DNA of 64,000 bases, from NCBI GenBank assembly GCA_038496675.1, contig CM076654.1, forward strand, positions 10,542,798 to 10,606,797, given 5' to 3'. Position 1 is the stretch's first letter. Each line of letters opens with the position of its first letter. Of the stretch, positions 1 to 12,900 are shown piece by piece. The notes beneath the pieces are model-generated. The model did not search any database and was not told where the DNA came from. It saw only the letters and a program-made list of their open reading frames with translations. This DNA is from Rachycentron canadum. Lineage: Eukaryota; Chordata; Actinopteri; Carangiformes; Rachycentridae. The position numbers were made by a program, and so were the translations under genes.

Positions 1-166
1 GGAGGAGGAGGAGGGGGGGGTTTCCTGCGGTGTCGCCGCCTTCGCTGTCACCGACGCACCGCTCCGTCTCCTCGCTACAGCTCCACTGTCATGTCAACAC
101 TCGTGGTTGTGGCGGCGGCAGCTTAACGGGGTATAAACTTCCGCATTTGACTTGAGCCATCCCGTG

Positions 167-225
167 GAGAGAGAGAGAGAGAGAGGGAGGGAGAGAGAGA
201 GAGAGGGACAGAGGGAGAGAGAGAG
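167..225. repeat. (GA)n purine microsatellite
   Basis: Interrupted GA/GGA repeat within the CpG-bearing segment. Open reading frames across it on both strands give only low-complexity Arg/Glu or Ser/Leu peptides. Confidence 0.9.
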
Positions 226-326
226 GTGGGGGGAGACACCGGCACAGCGCGGGTGGGAGGGGAGGAAGGGACGGGCTAGATCAGACACGCGCTCTCTGTC
301 CTCACTGGGTAGGCCCGAGCTTTTGC

Positions 327-365
327 GTTTGTTTGTTTGTTTGTTTGTTTGTTTGTTTGTTTGTT
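327..365. repeat. (TTTG)n microsatellite
   Basis: About nine tandem TTTG units immediately downstream of the GC-rich segment. Confidence 0.9.
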
Positions 366-450
366 CGCCGATGAGTGAGAATGATCAGTTCCTCCTAAGT
401 GAGGGCTCAACACTCTCCTTCTCACCAACAAACGAGTTAATGTAACTTTT

Positions 451-3430
451 TAAAAATTATTGTTTCACATTCTCATGCAAAGAGCCACTTCCACTCGGCA
501 GCACTCAATGCCTCTCACTTCTTTGTTACATTTGTTTTCATTCAAAGATTTATCATCAGTTAAGTGCATTTCATGCTATAATTATGAAACATTGTTTGTC
601 TGTTCTCTTTAGTTAAGCTCAGTAATCCATCAATCATACTTCAAGTAAACTGAGCATTATTTATGAGACTAAACTCTTTACACCCATGTAGGTGCAGATC
701 ATTATAATGATGCATCAGTCTCATCATCATCACCATCACACTGATAGTCAACTTAAAATAAGTTGTTTATTGACGTCTACATGCAATTGACGTTGGCATA
801 TTCTGTCTAATGCAATGCTTTCAAAGGTCAGAAACAGCAAACAACAACAACGACAACAACAATGATTAGCAGACAAGATGGTGGTTACATGCTTCAGCAT
901 CCAGATTTATGTGTACTCCACTGGGCAAAGTCGTATCCTGGGGCTGAGGTTATCTTCTTTACCACATTGCAGATGGGAAATACTTTGATCCCAATCAAAC
1001 CCATATTGATGTGCACCAATATTTAGGTGGAATTGCTGCAAAGGCAATTTCTGTGAATCAGGACATTATCAAATATGTTCAGTTTTTTCATACTTTTTTA
1101 GTCTTGTTAAGAATGGACAGAAACTTTTAATGCATTTTTCAATCCCTTCTTCTTTTTCATACTTTCTGCTAGAAACTCAACATTTTTGGTTGGTTGGTTT
1201 AAATCCCAATTAATAGTTTTTGCACACTGGGAGTTCATGACCGTTTCTGGACATTTAATTTTTTTTACAGACTCTTACATTAGTGTGTCCACAGATCAGC
1301 TATAATATTATGAAAAAAATGTGCCTATAGGTCATTTTTGCAGCAGGTTATTATGACCCATGGTTACGTTTGATTCTAGGCGACATCTTGTGGCTGTAGT
1401 AATTATGACAGAAGCAAAGGGAAGTTCAGTCACAGTGTACAGCGACAAGTCTGCATGGATGTGTCAACAACTAATACAGGAGAGTGTTGTTTGATCCCCA
1501 TATGAAAGTAACAGTTTGTTGTTCCTATTATCCATGATCATTCAACAGAGTTAACCACATTGTTGTTATTATAACTATGACAACATTGATCATATAATGT
1601 TGAGGAAGAACTTTTTTTAAGCAAATCACAAGTTTTTCCTAAAGCTAAACAAGCCATGACTGTTATTACAGTAACCATGGCTAAGTTAGTATGGCACTAT
1701 TGGTGTGTGCTTGTTATTGTAATCATGACACTTCTATGGGTTGTATCAGATTGGTTGAAAAAAATGACCTGGTTGGAGGAGTTGGAAAAATTATTCAGAT
1801 TCAGTCAAATTATTATTAATATTCATGTTTGCTGGTTTACTCTTTCCTGTGTGTCCATAAGACAAGAATACTGGGTCAGTCATATGCTTAGCATCACGAG
1901 AAAAGAAAACTTGGGAACATTCAATCAGTAGTCCAACTGTCACCTTCATCTCTGCTGCAGATGCTGAAAGGTGTATGTATGTAGGTTTTCAAACCCTCGA
2001 TCTGGATGGGATGAAGGCAACAGGATCACCTGCCCTATAATTGGACTCTGTGATTGGATGGTCACTGTCCAACTTTGAGCACCAGGTTTTACAGTTTTGT
2101 ACTCTTATACATTGTACATAGTTTGTACAAAAGTATAAACTCTCTCATTAAGATTTATTTCACATTTACAAACACCGGCCCACTGGGGTCAAGCCAGTTG
2201 TCACCACCTGCACCTCAAATCTTTGTTTTTTGCTTTTTGTTTTTTTCTGAAACACAAATTTTTATATTTCTTTAGGTTAGATCCTGTATTACCTGTATAT
2301 GGTTTCTCCAAGTGTATAAGTATTGCCCAGTCAAAAGAAGGAAGGCTCAAAATCAAGAAAACTATAGTAGGCGTACTGTCAGTATTTAATTAAAAAAACA
2401 TATGAAAGGAAGGGCCAATAATGGAAGAAAGAGACCTAACTTTAAAGGGCCATTATACAACAGAAGGCATTATCAACACCAGAATTAATGACTGATTGAA
2501 TCAACTGTTATTGTTGGTGGTAAATAAAGCAAAGCACTCTGAAAGTCCTTCCAGGGAACAAACACGGGGAGGTTTTCTCTCCATGTGGCAAGTATGAAAG
2601 AGATTTTGATCACATCAAGTTTGCTATTCCTATTCCTAAGAGATGTAGCAACTCTGAATATTCAAAAGAAGTTCTGTTTTAAGATCATTTGGTTAGAAGT
2701 AAGTTATCTTGCTATACCCTGAGGGGAGTGTTGGCATCCTTATTCTTTTTTTAACATTTTAGTTAATGGGATATTCAGCAGGATGGGAAAGGAATTTGGT
2801 CTTTCATTATTTCCAGATGATGGGGCCATCTGAAAACAAGGGAGGAAGCGCCCTGATTTTTAAAAATTTTATTTGTTTTAAACCGATGATTCTGGACATC
2901 GGGTCAATGAAATTTCAAATGTCCACAGACAAAACATTAGCTAGCAACGAAAAAATAGACTCCATAAATTTACCCCCTATACTCCACACCTATATGCAGA
3001 AGAAAAATGAGCCAAAAACAAGAAGACCAAAACAAAATGCTGGGGCTGCCAAGCCAAATTTACATTATATACAGTACACCTAGATTAACGTTACAGTGCA
3101 GCACAGCCTGGGTACAAGGAGCTTCAAAATTACGATTATAATACAGTCTGTATAGTGACACAATGATATTACTTACAAGTCCTGAATTGGAAACGTTTAA
3201 ATTACGACAGTTTGGTTTATTTGTTAAGGCTTTACCTTGTGAGCTGTAGATTGAAGTAGGCACGTGATAAACTGGATGCCGACGCCCCCTTGTGGGTGAA
3301 AGCAGTCACTACACACAAGTTTAGTCGGGGGAAAAATGTTCGCGTATTTACTATAACAGAAGTGTTGTAATTAAATATAATTTCTTCTAACTCTAAATGT
3401 AAAGCCCTCTTCCCTTGTCCCGAGTATCCG
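451..3430. other. Intergenic region left of zng1
   Basis: AT-rich sequence with no ORF that resembles a known protein and no consistent splice structure. It holds the dispersed repeat copy at about 1344-1800, described separately. The rest shows only short A/T runs. Confidence 0.6.
1344..1800 (+). repeat. Dispersed repeat, copy 1 (second copy at 62706-63267)
   Basis: This segment aligns by eye, in the same order and orientation, with 62706-63267. Shared blocks include a start resembling CAGGTTAYTATGACCCAT, a 'gacatctWgtggc' block, an 'agtaacagttt' block, 'agttaaccac.ttgtt', 'caaagccatgactgt', 'gttgtatcaga' and an end around 'ggttggagga.ttgga'. It also contains recurrent TATTATWRTAACYATGAC-like subunits. 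There is no coding potential. The two copies are clearly diverged and differ by indels, which points to an old non-autonomous element. The family is not identified. Confidence 0.65.
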
Positions 3431-3439
3431 TGAACTAAA

Positions 3440-3581
3440 GCGGAACCTTCGTCGCTGCTCACGATTTCAGCGGAGCCTCTTCAGTGTAGCACGTTGTCAA
3501 AACGTAAAGATAGTGGTGTGCAGAGGGCTAACATTTTTGGTGAAAACTGAAATAAGCGGCATATTGACGAGGAACGACCAG
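3440..3581 (+). other. zng1: Probable non-coding first exon and promoter zone of zng1
   Basis: Just upstream of the coding start the DNA becomes locally richer in CpG (about 3415-3570) and ends in a good splice donor, CCAG|GTAATT, at 3581/3582. The next acceptor (ctgtag) is at 3916, 18 bases before the coding ATG. A short 5' UTR exon here would explain why the first coding exon begins with an acceptor rather than a promoter. No TATA box is obvious, as expected for a housekeeping gene. The transcription start is not determined. Confidence 0.45.
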
Positions 3582-3934
3582 GTAATTTCTTTATGGCCTT
3601 CGTTAGTAAAGGAGAGTCGAGTTTGTGGCGTTTGTTTTGTTGTCGAGGTTTGTTGAGCAAGTGTTTGGATAAAGTGCTAATCTGAAGCTAATACTGGGGA
3701 TTTATGTTTCCTGTGTAGTTGTAACTTGTAAAGAAGGATTTATGACGCTGCCAAAATCCTGTTTGTATTTTAGGAATACTTGCATTAAAACATTATTGCC
3801 TTGGAAACATTTATTTATTTCTACATAAGGATCAAGTGCCATTGACTAGATCAGATTCTTCCTTCCTTGACTATTTTAATGATTCATCCCATCACATCCA
3901 TCTTGTGTCCCTGTAGACAAACACCATTTCTGGT

Positions 3935-6900
3935 ATGGATGGCATGGTGATGGAGGAGGATGATGATTGCCCAGAGCTGGTGCCCATTGACCCTGTTCCT
4001 CCTGCAGGGCAGATACCTGTCACCATCATCACAGGCTACCTTGGTGAGAGACTATCTGTGTTAATCACAGCTTTAATAATTTTAGCAACAGGATTATAAT
4101 CTCACACATTTGGCACTCCATCCTTCAGGTAGACGGAGACCAAAATATTGTTCACTCTTATAATGATTAAAGGTTGTTCTTCATCAAGAGTTTTGGAGAA
4201 ATTATGGTACCACTAAAGACCCACTTTGCTTAAGTATTTCTCACAAATCTGCTGTTTTTGCCTGCTTTGTTTGTAGGTGCTGGAAAGACCACACTCCTGA
4301 ACTACATATTGACAGAACAACACAACAAGAGGATTGCTGTCATACTAAATGAATTTGGAGAGGGTAAATTCATTATGTTATTTTCCAAATGAATGAACAC
4401 AACTTCTTCAGTCAAAAGATGCACTACACTCAATACTACAAATCCACTGCCAGGCTGACTGTTGTGTTTTGCAGAGTTCCACAAGAGAGCAGCGTTGCAT
4501 TGAACCTGGAGCAGCACGTAAACGTGTTTGTCGCCATATATTGTTTGTACAGTTTGTAAAATGTAGTGCATTGGATTTGCACTGATCTCACTATTTACAC
4601 ATAACTTTTTTTTTTTTTTACAGTATCAGTGTTGTACATTTATTCTTCTAAATTTAGGCAGCTTTAATAATTTTCTTTTTCATGTGCAGATCAAAAATCA
4701 GTTCCAGGTTTTCAATTAAAACACTTTCTACTTATAACCCAAACCCTACTTTTTAAAATTTGCTGATTTTCAGAGTTTTCCTTCAGATGCCAGTGATAAA
4801 ACATTTTACAAAAACAAACAGTTCAGTATTTAACAATGCCTCTAAATGCTCCTACTGAAAGGCAGTGCCCTGGAGAAGTCCCTCGCAGTGAGCCAAGCAG
4901 GAGAGCTGTATGAGGAATGGCTGGAACTGAGAAATGGCTGCCTCTGCTGCTCTGTCAAGTATGGAGATTAACCATAAATTAAACAGAATAAAATGTGTCA
5001 TTTAACTTGTTACGCTAATTTGTTAAAAAATTAGGCCATAAGGTTTAAATTAAAAAAGACAATGGTAATGCCTCAATTTATCCATACATGTATTAACTAC
5101 CATTTTAATGAGGATTTTCTGCAAATACCAAACAATAAAGTTTAATGTTATTTTTTTAAAGATAATGTTTGTCTGGTATTTAGTGTACTGGGCTTACAAC
5201 AGAACACATCTTTACTTTGTATTGTTTTTTGTAGATTGTTGAAGATACCATGTGAATAATTTGGACATTTTGTTCATGAATTCTTCATATGCCTATTTTT
5301 AATATGTGGTTGCTTTATTAATTTTTTTTCAGGGACAATGGTCTCAAAGCCATCGAGAACCTGATGGAGAAGAAAGGAAAGTTTGACTACATCTTGTTAG
5401 AAACCACAGGACTTGCTGATCCAGGTACATTTCAATTTGCATGTCAAAATAACATTTAGACAGGCTAACATCTAGCCTGCTGTAAAACCCCATGGTCTCA
5501 CCAGCTGTTACATCTAGAGGGTGGTGGTGGGCTGGAACCAGTGAGGTGACTTGTTTGTTTCAACCCACATAAACAACACGCAGCACAAACCAAATTCACA
5601 TTGTCCTTCCTATGGTGACTGTCCTTGCCAACTGTCTTCTACAATTTTTATTTCTCAACAGCACAAGTCAGGAACACATTGCTTTTAGGCTACTGAGTCT
5701 TAAATGGCAGAGGTTGAATGAATGCATCATGCTCACAGTTGTATGCAAAAAAAAAAGTACTAATGCTACTGCTGAGTAATAAAACACGGTCAGACCACAT
5801 TCAACAAGTGCTCATCAAAGCTGCATGTCCTGTGACAGGCCAGATCACATGAAGATTGACCTGCTTCTGCAAAAGGCTGGTATTGACAGGATAGTGGTCA
5901 GAATTAATCTTCTTGATATCCTTACAGACTGTTCAAGTTGGCTCCACCACCAGCCCCTAATAATTGCATTACAGGCTTTGGAGAGGTGGGATTTATTCCG
6001 TATCCATATTAATAGCAAACTGGCCTAAAGACCTTTAACTGAATTGTGGGCATTCGTAAACTTGACCTGACAAGCTGTGCAGACTGTTACTGCTCTCTGA
6101 TACAGTGTATTTCATGGTTTGTTTTAAGTAGATGTACTCAGGAGTCACAGGATACCTGTATTGTTACTAAATGGTGAAATAAAGAATTTGATCTTAAAAG
6201 TATACTCAATTTGTATGTGTCGATATCCCAGGTCCACCAGCAGCTGCAAGCCATGTTAGCCATGTTGAATGTTAACTATTAATATTATAATTCTGGACTC
6301 TATGTAAGGTAAATAACCTGTGACTTAGGACTGTTGCTGCTTATAGTCTCCTCTCTTTTATTTTACTCAGCATTCCTGGCACAATATGACCTATTCACCA
6401 AACAATTCCATGAATCCCTTTGTCTCATTTTGTGTCTAAATAATGGTTAAACCCCTGCAGATTTCTTTGCATCAGAAGTGGAACATTTTGTAACCAGACT
6501 TGTGTTGCTGTGACAGGAACCTATTTCCATCATGGCAGCCAAAATAAAAAGCTACCCGTCTGTTCAACTCTCAGGTTTGAATCAGGAAATCAATATTAGG
6601 CTATCAGAAGGCGAGCACTGTTGTGATCAGGGTATGTCGTTAAGTGACAGGTGTCAGGAGGTGGCAGCATGGGCAGACATACGCCAGTTGGCCTCACAGA
6701 CAGAGCCAACAGAACGCGCTCAGACTTGGGGCTGTCTTCACATCTCTGCATTGTCATTGGCTGAGACAGACTTGTTATCCACTTGGACAGGTCTGTCATT
6801 GGCTCTGGCAGCGCTGTCAATCAGAAGGGCTCCCAGGAGAATCTCCCTTCCCATTCAGGAAGAGGTTGGATGAGTTATGTGAAACATGCCACTCAAAAAC

Positions 6901-9900
6901 AGTGTTTTCATTACGTATCCATCAAATATTTACAATGCTTTCTTATTCTCGCTTGGCAGTTTGACAAAAGTGCATTATGTGAACAAGCTGTGGCTGGCAT
7001 GGTAACATAGGGTCTTGTAATAACCACGTTCACAGGAAAATAGAAACAAACCAAATGTACCAGCTGGACATAAACAATTGAAAGCTTCTGATATTGGTTT
7101 TATCTGCTCCACAGATCTCAAAAGTGTCCAGGGTCTGAAAGTGTTGCAGTGCCAAATTTAAACACAAATACTTAAGATGTGAAGGTCACATTAATTTATC
7201 AATAGACAATTAACCATAAACAATTGTGATAATTAATCCGATGTATCATATGTAGTAAATATGATGGTTCCAGCTGCTTTATTCTGTTTATTATTATTGG
7301 AAATAAATTAAAATTAAATAAAAAAAATAAACAAAAAGAGTCATTTGAAAAGTCACCTTGGATTTGGGAACTGGTGAAGTTTGGTGTCTGGTGTTCCTTA
7401 CTATTTCTGACTACGATTGAGCAATTGAAAAAAGAATCAATAATTGATGTAACATTTAATTGCAAACCTGAATTTGTTGAAAGAATATAGAAGCCATGGT
7501 CATTTTTATTTTTTTTACATTATCATTCTTATTTTTAATTAGACATTTATGATTCCTGCCTATGTTACAGTTCCCATGTACCACGCCAGGAGCTTTATTT
7601 TTAATATCAGCTTTCTCTTCTTTTGCAGATGTTATTCAAATCTAACAAAACATCTCAAGGCTTCGGTTCACTTTTCTTCACTTGACACTATTTTTAATGT
7701 TTTGATTTATATGTACTTTACATTATCAGTCATTTATATATAACATTACAATTCCTATCTTCTGGCAGGAGCTGTGGCCTCCATGTTTTGGGTTGATTCA
7801 GAGCTCGGCAGTGACATCTATTTGGATGGTAAGATATTTGTAGTGACACAGGATCCTTTGTCCTTGAAGCTTTCAATTGTTTCTGTTTGTCTGGAGCACC
7901 AAACATCATATCATTGGTCTGTTTTTAATTTAAAATGAACAATGCAAAATTTCAACACAAATCAAGCTTTCTTTGCAAAAAATAAATTGTTAATGACAGA
8001 TCTAATGAGCACAATATGTATAAAGGTCAGCATTTTAATTGAACTGTTAGACAGTCAAGCATTCACTTATGTTTCTGGATTTAAAAATAGTCTTACTCTT
8101 CAGTGCTATGATTAAATATGAGTCTTCCATTCCAGGTCAATTTCTTGACTTGCCCAAATGGTGACTGCCTTGTTTGTAGGGATGACATTATTTTACTGGG
8201 GTGTGTGTGTTTGCATGAATGATGTCTTGCTCCTCACACTAAATACTCAGCTGTTTCCTCTGTTGTGACAGGCTAGTAGACCAAAAGTGTGCTTGAAAGC
8301 TGAGAAAGTGGTGTAAGCCATCAGACAAAACTTAACACCAAAAGGCAACTGCAGTTCAGAACAGAATGTGCACAAGTTGTGTTACTGTCGTATCTTCATT
8401 GACCCCTGATCACTTGTATAATTTGTTCATCATAGGAATCGTCACTGTCATTGATGCCAAATACGGTCTGCAGGTATGTGATAAATGGCTTTTTGGTCTA
8501 GGGCTGAAGCATTTATATATATCAAGTGGACATATTAATGAACAGAAAATTTAAAATTAGGTGACAGCAATTGTAATAGTTGATTAGTCTCTCAAGTCAT
8601 TTATTAAACAAAAATGCTCAACATTTGCTGGACCCATCTTCTCAAATATAAAGATTTTCTGCTTTTTTCTCTCTTTGTCTGTTTTATAAATAGAGTATCT
8701 TTAATCTGTTAATCTGGTATGTGTACAGTTTACAGTAATTTGTTGGATGTTGCGATGGGTTGTTTTTCGCAGTTTTCTGTCATTTTATAGGCACACTGAG
8801 TCATTGATAAATCAAAAACAGCATTAACGTTGCAACCTTAATAATGTTGTTATAATATTTGTAGTATCTGCATCTGGGCGCTAATATAAAAATTACATTT
8901 AGTTCTAAATTACTTAACCAAAATACCTAAATATGCAATTAAACTGATACTGGTGGTATACCCCCAGCCTATGGTGACACACACTCACACACATCCTGCC
9001 CTCCCTGCGGTATTTAAAAAGAACAGGAAAAGTGACACCTAGATAATGGGCTCTAATTCCAGGGTGTCATGCACGGTGAGCTGATGCATTTCATGGCCGA
9101 GGTGTTTCTCTATCCTCCAAGTGGAGAGAGGAGGGATGAATGAGATCATGACAGAGAGAAGGAGAGGGTAACTCATAGTGAAGGAGTAATTGATATTGGA
9201 GATGTGAATGTTGTAATAGGACTGTCACATCCACTCACCTGCCTCTCCGCTCACCTGTCTGGTGAAATATCCATCTGTCTGAGAGGTTTCAGTTCAACTC
9301 GAGCCCTTGGCCTCAACGCCCTCTGAAAGGCCTTTGTCTCTTGATACAGAGATCGTTGAATGAAAAGCAGCAAGCGGCCAACCTATTGTGTTTTTATTTG
9401 ATATGTTTTTGTCATTCATGTCAGATTGAGACTAAGGGGTCGGAATCCAGATTAACGCCTCCTGCTCTGTATCTTATTAGATATTAAACTGTTTAGGAAA
9501 TTGCTCCATCTTCCCAGTGAAAGAATAGGGACGCAAACAAAATGAGGGGTTATCTCCTGTGGTTTGAGAAAGTGACCTAGTTCACAATATGATATACAGG
9601 CATTTCTTTTATCAATTTATCTGTCACATCTTATGATGGCTGTTGCAAACCATTGCTGATAATTTAATAATTTTTAACAGCATGAGCAGTTTTGTGTTTT
9701 TTTTTGTTTTTTTTTTAATGCAAGTCATATCCGCTGTCTCTTTTTTCTGTAGCAACTAACAGAGGAAAAAGCAGATGGACTCATCAATGAAGCAGTCAGG
9801 TAATATAGGTTGTGTGCTTGACATGAGTAGATGTTTCTTTGGAAAGAAAGCGAAAAGGCGAATCTCCCAAAATGTGAAAATATTCCATAAAGACTAAACT

Positions 9901-12900
9901 GTTCATTTGACTGTACTCTTGCCACTTGTGTGTCTATGTGTCTGTTTGTCTCCCTGGACATCTCTCTGTTCGTCTCCTGTTGTATGGTGTTGACGTTTAA
10001 CAAATACATTGAAGAAAGACCAGTTGCACGACCCTTTGCATTCTTTGTCTTTGTTTGTGTTTTCACCTCTTAACTAAACAGGGCTCAGCTCCCATTTGAG
10101 TTTGGCATGTGTTGCCCACTGCCACCCATGAACACTTCTACATATACACACAGGAAAAAAACAAAATGACCAAGCAATGGCATCCACACTGACTCCAGCT
10201 TGTGTTTTTCTTTTGCACATGATTTTGGTTTTGGACATTTTCAGGGTAATTTATTCACTTGTTAAATGAACACCATGTTTTATTCATTTCATTTCAGACA
10301 GATTGCTCTTGCTGACCTGACCATTATCAACAAGACAGACCTGGTGAATGTGGAGCAACTAAGCCAAGTCAGAGATACCATCAGGTCAACAATCCTTTAC
10401 TTTCTACTGCTCAACATCTGCTTTCCTTTACTATTGTACTCATTTTTTTATTTGTGTTCCATATGTAAATCATGGACATTGCTACTTGACATAATTACCT
10501 TATGTAGTCTGATAATCACGTTTTTCCTTTCACAGATCGATAAATGGTCTTGTCAAGATTCTAGAAAGTCAGAGGTCACAGTAAGTTTTTTTTTTTTTTT
10601 TTTTCTAGCAGCCTGTCTGTGGCAAGTAAAACATGCTGCTCCTCCTCAGATCTTTGTATCAAAGATGAAGCAGTTGAGAACCCCCCCACCCCCAAATGCT
10701 CACATGCATATATTTACACAAACTGCTGCACCCTGAGTAAACACCAGGCCTTCAGTGGTGTCCAGTTACCCACAAGTCTTTGCTCTTTGACCCCAGTTCA
10801 AACTGTTCAAGCTGACATGGTTGCATACGTGCAAATATGTATGTGTGTGTATATGCACTCTTTGTGACAGCATTGTGTGTGTTGTTGGACCCAGGTAGCA
10901 TCTGGCTAACACAAGCAGTGTGTATCGAAGGTTTGGGTGTGTTTTCAATCTGCTTTGCCCCCCCCCCACTGAGTTTAGGCCAGGGTGAGCAGATGAAAGA
11001 CACCATGCAGCGAGGGGTTAATCGGTAAAACATTCCCACAACTGAGTCAGATCACTTGGTTACGCTGAATGTTAGTTTTATCCAAATGCTGTGATTTCCT
11101 GCTTAATTTATTTCCCACTATGACGTGGCTAGATTTTCTATTAAACTGGAAAAAAAACTAAATAAGCTGTGATCTTGTTCCACAGGGTGGATCTCTCTGA
11201 CGTCCTGGATCTGCATTCCTTCGACAGTAAGGATGGAGCCAAGTGAGTTGGTTTGTCTCATGTGCACAAACAAATATCAATTAAAAAATTGATACCAATA
11301 TATTTTACTCATTTTATTGCTTGAAAAATAAACTACTGAAAAAAAAATCAACATTACTCAATGATGTAATTGCGACACTGCTTCATTTTAAAAATTACAT
11401 GTTTCTTTTAAAAATTATTTATTTTATTGCATAAAATAGGAAGGAAATTGATCAAAAAAATGTTGTTGAAAGAATGTTACCACTGATGTTTTTAGTGTTT
11501 GTAGAGACAATGAAATTTTTTTTTTAAATTACCCAGACAAAATAAATAAAATAAAATCCCAAAAAGGTGCAACACTCAGCAACTCAGGGTAGACAAGTAA
11601 TGCTGACAATTTTGCCCACATTGCCCCTTATTTTGAATGTAAAGTTTTATTTAGAGGTTTTTAAAATAAGATCTACAGGATTTAATTTAGATAAAAGTGC
11701 ATCAATTGGTATAATATCAAAAGAAATACTCACATTTCTTTTTAATGTCAAGTGATACAGTGTTATAACCATTTATCATACAGCTAAGATGATAGATAAA
11801 ATATATAGATAAGCTAAAAATATAGATTTCACAGCAAGCAGAAACTGTATGTAACGGTGACACTTACTAGATAAACTCAAAGATATACTGAACATGTCTT
11901 CACTGTAATTTGGTGTCATGTTTTTGTTGAAATATCAAAAATGCCAACATCTGCTGATAACATTGAGCATACCAGTCACCAGTACCTGTGATGCTCTGTT
12001 TTACACTTGTAGTGAAAGATCAAGAACTTTTTTTGACTGTATTGATGGCCTTTGTTGCTAGTCTGTCTGAACTGTGTACCCAGCAGTCTCTGATACTGTT
12101 GCCCACAGTGTTCCCCTCTAATTAACAGACTCTTTTATTGAGCGCTCCCTGTTACACCACAGGGTGGTCATCATATTGTATCCCCTGTAGAATGTCATTC
12201 TCATGAATAGAGTCAGTGTTCATCCCTTCATGTGAATGAAATGGGCCGCGGTGTTAAAGCTCTCTTACATGCCCTCAGTCAGTGTCTCTGAGACCAGCTG
12301 CAGAGGATTAGAGCTGTGTGTGTCCACTGGTTCCTGAGGAGTCCCCCACGTCCCAACAGATAGCTCCTTTCCCCTGCCTTTTAGAATCCAGGCCCCTCCT
12401 CCATTCAATCCCATGCTGGCTGTTTGAAGCGGCCCCCCGCCGCTCTGCCTGTGTGGTACTAAAAGCACACAGGGCTCAAGCTGCTGGACACAACATTTAG
12501 CCTCCTTGTGAGGTCTGTTGGGGAGAACAAGGGCTGTAGTTTGTTTGGGGGTGATGGTGGTGGTGGGTGTTTTGTAGGATTTAATTGCCATTTCTAAAGT
12601 TTTCACAAGTCCATTCAGAGTTGTGTCATTAAGCACTGATACAGCACACTTTGTGGTATATTGTGAGATCAAAGAAAAAATGGTGTAGTCCACTCTTCTG
12701 CAGAAGAGATAGAGGATGTGGATAAAAAGGAAAAAAGCTCAAGTGTGTTTATTTGTATGTTATTGTACACTGTCAGACAATTTATTGAACAGAGAGAGCC
12801 TCATTGATAATGAAACATTACTTTCCACAATGGGCCATGAGCTATACCTGAGCAAAGTTTAATAGAAAACAAAATTTATGCCACAAAAACAGGGTTAAAT

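Larger units (their letters stand above)
1..450. promoter_or_regulatory. GC-rich, CpG-bearing segment with simple repeats; possible promoter or first exon of a left-hand neighbour
   Basis: The first ~130 bases are GC-rich and contain several CpG dinucleotides and short GGC/GGA runs, unlike the AT-rich DNA that follows from about 450. A purine (GA)n tract lies at about 167-225 and a (TTTG)n tract at about 327-365. This composition is typical of a housekeeping promoter or 5' UTR. No convincing coding exon or splice donor can be assigned on either strand. In human, DOCK8 is the divergent neighbour of CBWD1, so a minus-strand dock8 start near or beyond the left edge is the natural guess. That is inference from synteny, not seen in the sequence. 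Confidence 0.35.

Noticed and set aside
152..445. ORFs across the GA repeat on both strands
   Set aside because: Translations are low-complexity repeats (Arg/Glu or Ser/Leu) produced by the microsatellite.
10266..10736. 156-codon ORF in zng1
   Set aside because: It is a real zng1 exon (10298-10384) read through into introns. Splicing resolves it.
12265..12693. 142-codon minus-strand ORF in a zng1 intron
   Set aside because: No domain, no splice support, and no resemblance to a retrogene.
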